DNA of 64,000 bases from CAWBOV01 sp963790525 (GCA_963790525.1 CAWBOV010000003.1:897288-961287); one strand, 5' to 3'. Positions 18,095 to 26,862 are shown, numbered from the stretch's first letter. The notes: generated by a model not told the origin, from the letters alone. Translations and numbers: made by a program.

Positions 18095-18915
18095 CAGTGG
18101 ATGATCCTCAGGTCCGAGATCGCGCCCGAGGACACCAGCGCCACATAGGCGTCGGTGACCACGAGCGAGATGAGCGTTGTCCAGGCCAGCTGCATGTGCC
18201 GGGTGTTGAGCTTGGTCACGTAGGTCCATGCCTTGTAGCGGACGGGGTGCTTGGAGAAGTGCTTGAGGCGCCCACCGATCAGGTGGCGGCACGAGTGGCA
18301 CGACGCGGTGTAGGCCCAGAGCAGGATGACGTTGGCCAGGATGACCAGCGTTCCCAGCCCGATGCCGAATCCGCCGTTGCCGCCGTGGAAGGCCCGCACC
18401 GCGTCGTAGGTGTTGACGAGCGACACGATGATCGCGGCGTAGAAGAAGTAGCGGTGGGCGTTCTGCAGGATGAGCGGGAACCGCGTCTCACCGCTGTAGC
18501 GGGCATGCGGCTCGGCGACAGCACATGCCGGCGGTGACTGCCAGAAGGCCCGGTAGTAGGCCTTGCGGTAGTAGTAGCACGTCAGCCGGAAGCCGAGCAG
18601 GAACGGCAGCACCAGCAGCGCGAACGGCACGAACGGCGGGAAGTGTCCGAACCAGGTGCCGAAGTCGCGGGCGCCTGGGTTGCACGAGCGCGTCACGCAC
18701 GGCGAGGAGAACGGCGAGAGGTAGTGGTACTTCTCGACGAAGTAGGCGCGCTGGGAAGCGGTCCGGATCAGGGCGTACAGCACCCAGGCCGACAGCCCGG
18801 CGAAGGTCAGCGCGGGTTCGAGCCAGTAGCGGTCGGTCCGCAGCGTGCGCGCGGCGATGCGGGCGCGCCCGGGCGACCCGACGCCGTTGGCCAGGTCCTT
18901 GGTGGGGGTGCTCAC
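18094..18915 (-). CDS. sdhC: Succinate dehydrogenase membrane anchor (single large cytochrome b subunit)
   Basis: A 273-residue protein with about five membrane helices, matching the single-subunit anchors of type-B succinate dehydrogenases that bind two hemes and react with menaquinone. Several histidines lie at helix ends (for example in NAHRYFF and HSCRHL) and are candidate heme ligands. The GTG start at 18915 overlaps the previous gene's stop by 4 nt and lacks a strong ribosome site, so translation is coupled. The next gene, sdhA, overlaps by one base. Confidence 0.9.
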   Translation of the reverse strand: MSTPTKDLANGVGSPGRARIAARTLRTDRYWLEPALTFAGLSAWVLYALIRTASQRAYFVEKYHYLSPFSSPCVTRSCNPGARDFGTWFGHFPPFVPFALLVLPFLLGFRLTCYYYRKAYYRAFWQSPPACAVAEPHARYSGETRFPLILQNAHRYFFYAAIIVSLVNTYDAVRAFHGGNGGFGIGLGTLVILANVILLWAYTASCHSCRHLIGGRLKHFSKHPVRYKAWTYVTKLNTRHMQLAWTTLISLVVTDAYVALVSSGAISDLRIIH

Positions 18916-19196
18916 CGCCTGGTTCCGCCGTGGTATCCGCCGATTCCCTCGTCGTCGGCATCGGCCCACATGCTGGTGTCGGCCGGCTCGTCGGAGATGT
19001 ACTCGATCGTGGCGACCGGTTGCGGTGCCCGGGCCGGGACGGTGTCCAGTTCGTGCGCGTCGATGGTGAGCCGGTCCACGTCGCCGGCGAGCCGTTGCAC
19101 CGCTGGGATGTCGCCGTAGCGGCGCCGCACGTCCGCGACCCCGGCCCGGACCTGATCCACTGCCCGGTACAGCGACTGCAATTCGGCGACCTGCAT
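18912..19196 (-). CDS. Hypothetical protein heading the sdh operon
   Basis: A 94-residue soluble protein. ATG 19196 has AGGAG 8 nt upstream. The first half is a likely helical hairpin (LQSLYRAVDQVRAGVADVRR); the second half is acidic and ends with a glycine-rich tail. It overlaps sdhC by 4 nt and so is the first gene of a four-gene transcript. I do not know its role; it may be an assembly or regulatory protein for the dehydrogenase, but that is inferred from position alone. Confidence 0.65.
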   Translation of the reverse strand: MQVAELQSLYRAVDQVRAGVADVRRRYGDIPAVQRLAGDVDRLTIDAHELDTVPARAPQPVATIEYISDEPADTSMWADADDEGIGGYHGGTRR

Positions 19197-19361
19197 GGTG
19201 GCGGCTCCTGACCGTCGAGCGTGATCTCGGTTACTCAAGTTCTAGACCGGAAACACGCTGTTGCCAAGGTCACACACCGGGAATCGCCCGGCGATCTGCC
19301 CGGTTCTGCTTGCCAGCCGCGTGGCAGCGGAGCCACCGCCGATCCGAAGAGGGTGCAGGAC

Positions 19362-20298
19362 ATGGCCAAGGCAGTGAGATTCGACCGCTACGGAGGCATC
19401 GACGAGTTGTACGTCGCCGAGGTCGACGTCAGCGCGCCTCCCGCGGGTGAGGTGCTGGTCCAGGTCCGGGCGGCAGGCATCAACCCGGGCGAGGCGAGCA
19501 TCCGCAAGGGGCTGCTCGCCGAGCGGTGGCCCGCGACCTTCCCGTCCGGGCAGGGCAGCGACCTGGCCGGGGTGGTGGCGGAGGTCGGTGACGGCGTGGA
19601 CGCCTTCTCCGTCGGCGACGAGGTGTTCGGATGGAGCGAGCGGCGCTCGAGCCAGGCCGAGTTCGTGACCGTTCCGGTCGACCAGCTGCTGGCCAAGCCC
19701 GCCGGACTCGCGTGGGAGGTGGCCGGCTCGTTCTACGTCGTCTCCGCCACCGCCTTCGCCGCGGTCCGGGCGGTGGGCGCGGGACCCGGCGACACGGTGG
19801 CGGTGTCGGCCGCTGCGGGAGGCGTCGGGTCGATCGTCGTGCAGCTGCTGTCGGATCAGGGGCGCCGAGGTCGTCGGGCTCGCCTCCGAGGCCAACCACG
19901 ACTGGCTCCGGTCCGTCGGCGTCGTCCCCGTGGCCTACGGCGGGTCGGGCGACGGCGCGAGCCTGGCCGAGCGCGTCCGGGCCGCCGCGCCGGGTGGCGT
20001 CGACGCCTTCGTCGACACGTTCGGCCCGGAGTACGTCCGGCTGGCGGTCGACCTCGGCGTCGCGCCGGACCGCATCGACACGATCATCGCGTGGGACGCC
20101 GCGGCCGAGGTGGGAGCGAAGGTCGAGGGCAGCTCCCAGGCCACGTCCACCGACGTCCTCGCGGAGATGGCCGAGCTGGTCGTCGCGGGCCGGATCGAGT
20201 TCCCGATCGCGGCGACCTACCCGCTGGCGGAGGTTCGGCAGGCCTTCACCGAGCTGGAGAAGCGCCACACCCGCGGCAAGATCGTGCTCCTGCCCTGA
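19362..20298 (+). CDS. Zinc-independent alcohol dehydrogenase / quinone reductase-like protein (frameshifted as sequenced)
   Basis: A medium-chain dehydrogenase/reductase of about 312 residues, NADPH-dependent by family. It shows the N-terminal GroES-like domain with RAAGINPGEASIRKG and GSDLAGVV, then the nucleotide site SAAAGGVGSIVVQL. The zinc-binding GHE cluster is absent, which points to the quinone oxidoreductase branch. The frame breaks in the run gggg at about 19859-19862; deleting one G restores GAEVVGLASE and continues to the stop at 20298. The total length is a multiple of three plus one. The substrate is unknown. Confidence 0.82.
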
Positions 20299-20322
20299 AC
20301 GCTGCCCGTCCCGGTACCGCGA

Positions 20323-22125
20323 TCAGCCTGCGAGCGCGGCGTAACGGCCGGCGTCGGCGAGCAGCGAGTCGTGCGTGCCCGACTCGACGATGCGGCCCTG
20401 GTCCACGACGGCGATCTGGTCCGCGTGGCGCACCGTCGAGAGCCGGTGCGCGATGGTGATCGTGGTGCGCCCCGCGGCCAGGGCGTCGAAGGCCTGCTGG
20501 ACGGCGCGCTCGGTCTCGTTGTCGAGGGCGCTCGTGGCCTCGTCCAGGACCAGCACCCGCGGATCGCGCAGGAGCGTGCGGGCGATCGCGATGCGCTGCT
20601 TCTCCCCGCCCGAGAAGCGGTGGCCGCGGGATCCGACGACGGTGTCGTACCCGTCCGGCAGGCCGGCGATCAGGTCGTGGACGTGGGCGGCCCGGGCGGC
20701 CTGCTCGAGCTCGTAGTCGGTCGCGTCGGGCTTGGCGTAGCGCAGGTTCTCGCGGACGGTCGTGTGCAGCAGGTAGGTGTCCTGGCTGACCATGCCCACG
20801 ACGGAGGCGAGATCGGCCAGCGTCAGCTCGCGCAGGTCGATGCCGTCGATCGTGATCCGGCCGCCGGTCGGGTCGTACAGCCGGGCGACGAGCGAGGCGA
20901 GCGTGCTCTTGCCCGAGCCCGTCTCGCCGACCAGCGCGAGCGTGGAGCCCGCGGGGACGTCGAGGCTGATGCCCGCCACCGCGGCCGTCTCGCTGCCCGG
21001 GTAGGCGAAGGTGACGTCCTCGAACCGGACGTGGCCCCTGATCGTCGCCGGGTCGATCCGCACCGGGTCGGCCGGGTCGTCGACGTCCACCGGCAGGTCG
21101 AGGTATTCGAAGATCCGCGCGAACAGCGCGAGCGAGCTCGTGAGCGAGACACCCACGTTGAGCAGGCCCATCAGGGGGCGGAACAGCCCGTTCTGCAGCG
21201 CGGTGAAGGCCACGAGGGTGCCGATCGTCATGGCTCCCGCGGTCATCGGCAGGCCGGCGCTCAGGTAGATCACGGCGGGGATGGCGGCGAAGATGACGCT
21301 CATCGATGCCATCCGCCAGCGGCCGGCGAGTTCGGAGCGCAGTTCCAGATCGATGAGCCGGGCCGACGAGGCGACGAAGCGCGCGATCAGCGCGGGGCCG
21401 GTGCCCATGGTCTTGCTGAGCTGGACGCCGCTGATCGACAGTCCCTCCTCGACGGTCACGTTGAGGTCGGCCAGCTCGGCCTGGCGCTGGGCGGTGATCT
21501 CCCGGCGCATCCGCGCGACCCTGCGGGTCAGGTAGATCGCCGGGGGCATGACCACGAGCGAGATGAGCGACAGGCGCCAGGACAGCGCGACCATCGCCAC
21601 CGCGGTGGCGACCGCGGTGGTCAGGTTCGACGCGATCGACGTGGCGGTCGAGGTCACGACCGACTGCATGCCGCCGATGTCGTTGGTGATGCGGGACTGG
21701 ACCTCGCCGCTGCGTGTGCGGGTGAAGAAGGCGAGCGACTGGCGCTGCAGGTGGGTGAAGACGTCCGATCGCAGGGTGTGCATGACCTGCTGGCCGACCT
21801 TGGTGCTGATCCAGGTCTGGACGACGCCGAGGGCCGAGGTGACGCCGGCGACGGCGACCATGCCGAGGACCAGCCAGGACAGCAGGTGCACGTCCCGGTG
21901 GGGGAGCGCGTCGTCGATCACGGCGCGGAGCAGGAACGGCGAGGCCATGCCGACGACGGACGAGGCGACGATGATGGCGCTGACGATCACCAGCGGCCAG
22001 GTGTGGGCGGTGAACAACCGGCCGATACGGCGCAGGGAGACCTCGCGGGCCTGTGTCTTCTCGGCTGCGGTGCTGGTTCTGCCCCCGGAACGCCGGGTGC
22101 GAACTGTGGTGTTGGTGGGCTCCAT
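20323..22125 (-). CDS. ABC-type exporter (fused membrane and ATPase domains)
   Basis: A 600-residue half-transporter of the MsbA/LmrA multidrug-exporter type, expected to work as a homodimer. Six membrane helices occupy roughly residues 35-330. The ATPase domain contains Walker A GETGSGKST near 390, the signature FSGGEKQR, Walker B VLVLDEATSALD and the H-loop IAHRLSTV. A threonine/arginine-rich N-terminal tail precedes the first helix. It is transcribed away from the MarR gene, and the shared intergenic region carries a palindromic operator, so it is probably repressed by that protein. The cargo is unknown. Confidence 0.92.
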   Translation of the reverse strand: MEPTNTTVRTRRSGGRTSTAAEKTQAREVSLRRIGRLFTAHTWPLVIVSAIIVASSVVGMASPFLLRAVIDDALPHRDVHLLSWLVLGMVAVAGVTSALGVVQTWISTKVGQQVMHTLRSDVFTHLQRQSLAFFTRTRSGEVQSRITNDIGGMQSVVTSTATSIASNLTTAVATAVAMVALSWRLSLISLVVMPPAIYLTRRVARMRREITAQRQAELADLNVTVEEGLSISGVQLSKTMGTGPALIARFVASSARLIDLELRSELAGRWRMASMSVIFAAIPAVIYLSAGLPMTAGAMTIGTLVAFTALQNGLFRPLMGLLNVGVSLTSSLALFARIFEYLDLPVDVDDPADPVRIDPATIRGHVRFEDVTFAYPGSETAAVAGISLDVPAGSTLALVGETGSGKSTLASLVARLYDPTGGRITIDGIDLRELTLADLASVVGMVSQDTYLLHTTVRENLRYAKPDATDYELEQAARAAHVHDLIAGLPDGYDTVVGSRGHRFSGGEKQRIAIARTLLRDPRVLVLDEATSALDNETERAVQQAFDALAAGRTTITIAHRLSTVRHADQIAVVDQGRIVESGTHDSLLADAGRYAALAG

Positions 22126-22220
22126 GGGGAAGCACCTCTTCTCTGTGCGGGTCAGGGATACGCGTGCGCCGGACCCGCATCGGGGTGGCGCCGCGGGAAG
22201 GGGATTCCCTCCACTTTTGC

Positions 22221-22241
22221 TGAGGTTACCTCAACATGAGG
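22221..22241. promoter_or_regulatory. Double palindromic operator between exporter and marR
   Basis: Two overlapping inverted repeats: TGAGGTTACCTCA (22221-22233) and CCTCAACATGAGG (22229-22241). The right end lies about where the -35 of the leaderless marR promoter should be. This is the expected arrangement for a MarR autorepressor that also controls the divergent exporter. Confidence 0.6.
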
Positions 22242-22260
22242 CTGCAACAGTAATTCCTGC

Positions 22261-22266
22261 TACCGT
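22261..22266 (+). promoter_or_regulatory. -10 element of leaderless marR transcript
   Basis: TACCGT ends 6 nt before the ATG at 22273, so transcription should start at or next to the first codon. There is no Shine-Dalgarno sequence upstream, consistent with leaderless initiation. Confidence 0.5.
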
Positions 22267-22272
22267 ATTCCC

Positions 22273-22698
22273 ATGGCCGAGGACCGGGACGAGACGCTGT
22301 CCGAGGCGTTCTGGGGCGTCGCCCGCGAGCTGCGCCGCCTCTCCCGCGAGACGTTGGCGCCCTGGGACATCTCCCCGTCGCACTCCCGGGCGCTGGGGGT
22401 GCTCGAACGGCACGGGCCGGTGCGGCTGAGCGAGCTCGCCGACCATCTGCACATCGCCGCCCGGTCGGTCACCGAGGTGGTCGACGCCCTGGAGGAACGC
22501 GGGCTGGCCGCGCGCACCGCCGACCCGCACGATCGCCGGGCCACGCTGGTCGAACTCACCGCGGAGGGCCGCCGCGCAGGCACGGCGGTCCGCACCGCCC
22601 GAGCGCACGAGGCGACGCGGTTCTTCGGCGTCCTCACCGACGACGACCGGGTGCAGCTGGCGCGCATCCTGCGCACCCTGCGCGAACCGCGCGCCTGA
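22273..22698 (+). CDS. MarR-family transcriptional regulator
   Basis: A 141-residue winged-helix repressor. The recognition region SELADHLHIAARSVTEVVDAL lies near residues 55-75 and the wing DPHDRRATLVELT near 92-104, both standard for MarR. It is divergent from a multidrug-type ABC exporter with a double palindrome between them, so the inferred role is repression of the exporter and of itself, relieved by a small-molecule ligand. The transcript appears leaderless. Confidence 0.9.
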   Translation: MAEDRDETLSEAFWGVARELRRLSRETLAPWDISPSHSRALGVLERHGPVRLSELADHLHIAARSVTEVVDALEERGLAARTADPHDRRATLVELTAEGRRAGTAVRTARAHEATRFFGVLTDDDRVQLARILRTLREPRA

Positions 22699-22720
22699 AC
22701 GACGGTCGGAGCAGCCGCCG

Positions 22721-22909
22721 CTAGCGAGGTGTCGCGACCGCGGACGGTGTCACACCCGCCGGTCCGAGGACCGGACGCGGAGCGGACGGGATCGCGTGCA
22801 GCCCCGCGACCACGGCCGCGATCACGGCCGCACACACGAGGGCGACCAGCACCGTCCGCGCGGTCGGTCTCGACCGGCGACGCGGCGGGGACGTCAGCGC
22901 GTGAGCCAC
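22721..22909 (-). CDS. Small single-pass membrane protein
   Basis: A 62-residue frame with a basic N terminus (PPRRRSRPTAR), one hydrophobic helix (TVLVALVCAAVIAAVVAGL, about residues 19-37) and a proline-rich tail. This follows the positive-inside pattern of a tail-out membrane protein or an uncleaved signal anchor. The GTG start has no strong ribosome site, and its upstream side lies under the ribF promoter region on the other strand. I do not recognise it; it could be spurious. Confidence 0.4.
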   Translation of the reverse strand: MAHALTSPPRRRSRPTARTVLVALVCAAVIAAVVAGLHAIPSAPRPVLGPAGVTPSAVATPR

Positions 22910-22970
22910 GCCGTCAGCCTAGGTCCGTGCGCCCCTCCGTGCCGCGGCGAGGGGCGCCGCGCGGTCCCGT

Positions 22971-22976
22971 TAGGCT
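22971..22976 (+). promoter_or_regulatory. -10 element of leaderless ribF transcript
   Basis: TAGGCT ends 8 nt before the GTG start of ribF and no ribosome site is present, so the transcript is probably leaderless. Confidence 0.5.
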
Positions 22977-22984
22977 GACCCATC

Positions 22985-23947
22985 GTGCAGGTGTGGCGTG
23001 GACTCCGGGAGATCCCAGCGGACTGGGGGCCCTGCGTGGTCACCATCGGGGTCTTCGACGGTGTGCACCGCGGGCACGCCGTGCTGATCCACCATGCGAC
23101 CGCCCTCGCGGCCGAGTCCGGCCTGCCGAGCGTCGTGCTCACCTTCGATCCGCACCCCACCGCGGTGTTCGCGCCGGACAAGCATCCGGCGATCCTGACC
23201 ACCATCGGGCACAAGGCCGACCTGCTCGCGGATCTGGGGGTGGACGCCCTCGCGGTCCTGGAGTTCACGCCGGAGTTCGCTCAGGAGAGCCCCGCCGAGT
23301 TCGTCGACAGCGTGCTCGCGGGCGCGCTGCACGCGCGCAGCGTCGTGGTGGGGCGCAACTTCACCTTCGGTCACCGCGCGTCCGGAACGGTGGACACCCT
23401 GACCGAGCTGGGCGCGGCCGCCGGCTTCACGGTCGTCAGCGAACAGCTCGTCACCGAGGGCACCGCGACGGTGTCGGCCACCCGCATCCGCGGGCTGATC
23501 GCCGACGGGGCGGTGGAGGAGGCGCAGGAGTTGATGGGCCACCCGTTCCGGGCCGACGGGATCATCGTGCGCGGCGAGCAGCGCGGGCGTGCGCTGGGGT
23601 ACCCGACCGCGAACGTCGCCATGGAGGACCACGCCGCGGTCCCGGCCGACGGCGTCTACGCCGGCCGCGTCGTGCGCCTCGACGACGCCGGCCGGCTCAC
23701 CCAGGACGCGCTGCTCGGCGCCGCGGCCATCTCGGTGGGTACGAACCCGACCTTCGACGGCACCGCGCGGACCGTGGAGGCGTTCATCCTCGCCTTCGAC
23801 GCCGACCTCTACGGCCAGCGTCTCGGGGTCGAGTTCTGCCACCGCCTGCGCGGGATGGAGAAGTTCGACTCGATCGAGGCACTGATCCATCAGATGGACG
23901 CCGACGTGGCGCGCACCCGTCAGCTGATCGAACTCCCCGCGCGCTGA
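22985..23947 (+). CDS. ribF: Bifunctional riboflavin kinase / FAD synthetase
   Basis: A 320-residue two-domain enzyme making FMN and then FAD from riboflavin. The N-terminal nucleotidyltransferase domain has IGVFDGVHRGH (about residues 21-31) and TFDPHP, plus the SATRIRGLI element near 160. The C-terminal riboflavin kinase domain starts around 185 with GRALGYPTANV and contains GTNPTF. The GTG start is served by a leaderless promoter. In related actinobacteria the next gene is rpsO; here an edd-eda operon intervenes. Confidence 0.95.
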   Translation: MQVWRGLREIPADWGPCVVTIGVFDGVHRGHAVLIHHATALAAESGLPSVVLTFDPHPTAVFAPDKHPAILTTIGHKADLLADLGVDALAVLEFTPEFAQESPAEFVDSVLAGALHARSVVVGRNFTFGHRASGTVDTLTELGAAAGFTVVSEQLVTEGTATVSATRIRGLIADGAVEEAQELMGHPFRADGIIVRGEQRGRALGYPTANVAMEDHAAVPADGVYAGRVVRLDDAGRLTQDALLGAAAISVGTNPTFDGTARTVEAFILAFDADLYGQRLGVEFCHRLRGMEKFDSIEALIHQMDADVARTRQLIELPAR

Positions 23948-23970
23948 CCGCGCCGGGGATTCGCCCGATT

Positions 23971-24000
23971 TTGGTCGGACCGGGGGCGTCCCGGTAGGCT
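23971..24000 (+). promoter_or_regulatory. Promoter of the edd-eda operon
   Basis: -35 TTGGTC (23971-23976) and -10 TAGGCT (23995-24000) with an 18-bp spacer, 24 bases after the ribF stop. Transcription would start near 24007 and leave a leader of about 195 nt before edd. Confidence 0.55.
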
Positions 24001-24032
24001 GCAAGCGATTCCGGGAATCCTCCGGAAGGGCG

Positions 24033-24191
24033 ATGACCAGTGCGGGTGACCCCCGCCCCGTCGTCCGCAGCCCCCGGGCTGCGCGGGCCCGCCACCACTG
24101 CGGGTTCCGCCTCGAGAGGGTCCGCGCCCCGTCGCGGACCGGCCGCCGCAGTACGCCCGCGCCGGCATCTCGATCCTTCGACCGCACCTGA
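24033..24191 (+). CDS. Possible 52-codon leader ORF upstream of edd
   Basis: An ATG at 24033 with AAGGG close upstream opens a 52-residue, arginine-rich frame that stops at 24191, eleven bases before the edd ATG and inside the edd ribosome-binding region (GAGGTGG). Its placement suggests a leader peptide that might couple or attenuate edd translation. Composition alone does not prove it is coding. Confidence 0.25.
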   Translation: MTSAGDPRPVVRSPRAARARHHCGFRLERVRAPSRTGRRSTPAPASRSFDRT

Positions 24192-24201
24192 GGTGGCCGA
24201 C

Positions 24202-26160
24202 ATGACCCCTGTTCCCGACCCTTCCAAGCCCGACCCTTCCAAGTCCAACCCTTCGATGCCCGCCCGGCTCAGTCACGTCGGTGACCGCCCGGTCCACCCC
24301 GTCCTCGCCGAGGTCACCGCGCGGATCACCGCCCGCTCCGAGCGCACCCGCGCGGCCTACCTGGCCATGATGAAGTCCGAGGCGAAGGCCGGCCGGCCGC
24401 GTCGCGCGGCACTCGGCTGCGCCAACCAGGCGCACGGCTTCGCCGCCTGCGGGCCCGACACCGTGCTGGCGCTGCGTGCGCCGGTCGCCGCCCAGATCGG
24501 CATCGTCACCGCCTACAACGACATGCTCTCCGCTCATCAGCCGCTGGAGACCTACCCCGACCTGATCAGGGCCGCCGCCCGCGAGGCGGGCTCGGTGGCC
24601 CAGGTCGCCGGGGGAGTACCGGCCATGTGCGACGGGATCACCCAGGGCTACCCGGGCATGGAGCTCAGCCTGTTCAGCCGGGACGTCGTCGCGATGAGCA
24701 CCGCCGTGGGGCTGTCCCACGACGTCTTCGACGCAGCGCTCCTGCTCGGCGTCTGCGACAAGATCGTCCCCGGGCTGCTGATCGGGGCGCTGCAGTTCGG
24801 GCACCTGCCGGCGGCCCTCATCCCGGCCGGACCCATGGCGTCCGGCCTCCCCAACGCCGAGAAGAAGCGGCTGCGCAACCTCTTCGCCGAGGGCAAGATC
24901 GGCCGCGAGGAGTTGCTCGACGCGGAGGCGGCCAGCTACCACGGCGCCGGCACGTGCACGTTCTACGGCACGGCGAACAGCAACCAGCTGGTCGTCGAGG
25001 TCATGGGACTGCACCTGCCCGGTTCGGCGTTCGTGCCGCCCGACAGCGCGCTGCGCACCGCCCTGATCCGCGCGACCACCCAGCGGGTCGCGGCGCTGAC
25101 CATCCTCGGCTCGGAATGGACCCCGCTGGGCTACCTCGTGGAGGAACGGTCGATCGTCAACGCCGTCGTGGCCCTGCTGGCCACGGGTGGGTCGACCAAC
25201 CACACGATGCACCTGGTCGCGATCGCCGAGGCGGCCGGACTGCGGCTGACCTGGGACGACATCGACGACCTGTCCGCCGTCGTCCCGCTGCTGACCAGGA
25301 TCTACCCCAACGGCTCGGCCGACATCAACCACTTCCACGCGGCCGGTGGGACGCCGTACCTCATCGGCACCCTGCTCGATGCCGGCCTGCTGCACGAGGA
25401 CGTGCTGACCCTCGCCGGACGCGGACTCTCGCGGTACCGGCACGAGCCCGTCCTCGACGCCGACGGAAGCCTCGCGTGGCGGGCGGCGCCGCTGGTGTCC
25501 GGCGACGAATCGGTGCTGCGCCCGTGGACGGACCCCTTCCAGGCCGACGGGGGGCTGCGCCTGCTCGCGGGGAACCTGGGCCGGGCGGTCAGCAAGGTCT
25601 CGGCCCTCGATGACGCCCACCGCATCGTGCAGGCGCCGGCACGGGTCTTCGACGACCAGGCCTCCTTCACCGCGGCCTTCGAGGCGGGCGAGCTGGACCG
25701 TGACGTCGTGGTCGTCGTCCGCTTCCAGGGGCCCCGCGCCAACGGGATGCCCGAACTGCACAAGCTGGTGCCCGCCCTCCTCGTGCTCATGCAGCGCGGT
25801 CATGCCGTGGCCCTGGTGACCGACGGGCGCATGAGCGGAGCCTCGGGCAGCGTCCCGACGGCGATCCACGTGACCCCCGAGGCGGCGTGCGGCGGCGTGC
25901 TCAACCGCGTCCACGACGGCGACATCGTGCGCATCGACTCCTATGCCGGCGAGCTCGACCTGCAGGTTCCGGCCGAAGTCCTGCTGCAGCGCCTCCCGGC
26001 CGAGCCACCGGCGCAGCCGGCCTCGTTCGGGCGCCGCCTCTTCCAGGTGTTCCGCGACACCGTCGGCCCGGCCGACGAGGGCGCGGGCATCTTCTCCAGC
26101 GGCTTCGGCGAGCCGCATCACGACCTCGACTTCTCGACACTCCCGAAGGTGGCGTCATGA
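24202..26160 (+). CDS. edd: Phosphogluconate dehydratase (Entner-Doudoroff)
   Basis: A 652-residue iron-sulfur dehydratase converting 6-phosphogluconate to 2-keto-3-deoxy-6-phosphogluconate. The cluster cysteines are visible in VPAMCDG, LLGVCDKI and GTCTFYGTANSNQ; the last pattern separates Edd from dihydroxy-acid dehydratase. TGGSTNHTMH and TDGRMSG are also conserved. I placed the start at ATG 24202 with GAGGTGG 6 nt upstream. The first residues contain a small PDPSK repeat, and the domain proper begins near residue 19. The stop overlaps eda (ATGA). It is slightly longer than the 600-residue enterobacterial enzyme. Confidence 0.93.
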   Translation: MTPVPDPSKPDPSKSNPSMPARLSHVGDRPVHPVLAEVTARITARSERTRAAYLAMMKSEAKAGRPRRAALGCANQAHGFAACGPDTVLALRAPVAAQIGIVTAYNDMLSAHQPLETYPDLIRAAAREAGSVAQVAGGVPAMCDGITQGYPGMELSLFSRDVVAMSTAVGLSHDVFDAALLLGVCDKIVPGLLIGALQFGHLPAALIPAGPMASGLPNAEKKRLRNLFAEGKIGREELLDAEAASYHGAGTCTFYGTANSNQLVVEVMGLHLPGSAFVPPDSALRTALIRATTQRVAALTILGSEWTPLGYLVEERSIVNAVVALLATGGSTNHTMHLVAIAEAAGLRLTWDDIDDLSAVVPLLTRIYPNGSADINHFHAAGGTPYLIGTLLDAGLLHEDVLTLAGRGLSRYRHEPVLDADGSLAWRAAPLVSGDESVLRPWTDPFQADGGLRLLAGNLGRAVSKVSALDDAHRIVQAPARVFDDQASFTAAFEAGELDRDVVVVVRFQGPRANGMPELHKLVPALLVLMQRGHAVALVTDGRMSGASGSVPTAIHVTPEAACGGVLNRVHDGDIVRIDSYAGELDLQVPAEVLLQRLPAEPPAQPASFGRRLFQVFRDTVGPADEGAGIFSSGFGEPHHDLDFSTLPKVAS

Positions 26161-26777
26161 CCTCCCTGCTCGATCACTCTCCCGTCATCCCTGTCGTCGT
26201 CGTCTCCGACCTCGAGACCGCTGTGCCCCTGGCACGGGCGCTCGTCGCCGGCGGCGTCGGCGTGATCGAGGTGACCCTGCGCTCCCCGCAGGCCCTGGAC
26301 GCCGTACGCGCGATCCGCGACAGCGTGCCCGGCATGCTCGTCGGCGTCGGCACGGTCGTCGCCGCCGAGCAGGCCAAGGACGCGACGAACGCCGGAGCAC
26401 AGTTCCTGGTCAGCCCCGGCGCCACCGACCGCCTGCTCGACGCGATGGAGGATTCCGGGCTGCCGTTCCTGGCCGGTACGGCCAGCCCATCGGACATGAT
26501 CCGGCTGCTGGAGCGTGGCATCACCGAGGCCAAGCTCTTCCCGGCCACGGTCGTCGGCGGCCTGGAGCTGCTCCGGGCCGTCCACGGGCCGTTGCCGGGA
26601 CTGCGGTTCTGCCCGACCGGCGGGGTGTCGGTGAACACCGCGCCGCAGTTCCTGGCGCTGCCCAACGTGGGCTGCGTGGGGGGCACGTGGCTGACCGCGG
26701 CGCCGCTGGTGCAGGCGCGGGACTGGGACTCCGTCACCGCGCTGGCCCGGGCGGCGAGCGCGCTGCGGACCGGCTGA
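26157..26777 (+). CDS. eda: 2-keto-3-deoxy-6-phosphogluconate aldolase
   Basis: A 206-residue TIM-barrel class I aldolase that splits KDPG into pyruvate and glyceraldehyde-3-phosphate. The catalytic Glu lies in GVIEVTLRSP (near residue 38) and the Schiff-base lysine in EAKLFPA (near 125). The phosphate-binding loop is in CPTGGV. It overlaps edd by 4 nt, giving a two-enzyme operon for the whole lower Entner-Doudoroff branch. Upper-branch genes (zwf, pgl) are not in the window. Confidence 0.94.
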   Translation: MTSLLDHSPVIPVVVVSDLETAVPLARALVAGGVGVIEVTLRSPQALDAVRAIRDSVPGMLVGVGTVVAAEQAKDATNAGAQFLVSPGATDRLLDAMEDSGLPFLAGTASPSDMIRLLERGITEAKLFPATVVGGLELLRAVHGPLPGLRFCPTGGVSVNTAPQFLALPNVGCVGGTWLTAAPLVQARDWDSVTALARAASALRTG

Positions 26778-26822
26778 GGGAGGCACCGCTGGTGCGGGTA
26801 CACCGCCCGGGCGTGGCGCTGG

Positions 26823-26828
26823 TAGTCT
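26823..26828 (+). promoter_or_regulatory. Probable -10 of rpsO
   Basis: TAGTCT, 46 bases after the eda stop and about 147 bases before rpsO, gives rpsO its own transcript with a structured leader. I see no convincing -35. Confidence 0.4.
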
Positions 26829-26862
26829 GAAGGCGCTTGGTGGGTGCACTCTGCCCCCACAT

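Noticed and set aside
18827..18840. A GGTTCGAGCC T-arm-like motif
   Set aside because: It lies inside sdhC coding sequence and has no surrounding cloverleaf.
24206..24245. PDPSK repeat at the Edd N terminus as a regulatory repeat
   Set aside because: It is a two-copy 15-bp duplication inside an unconserved tail and needs no special explanation.
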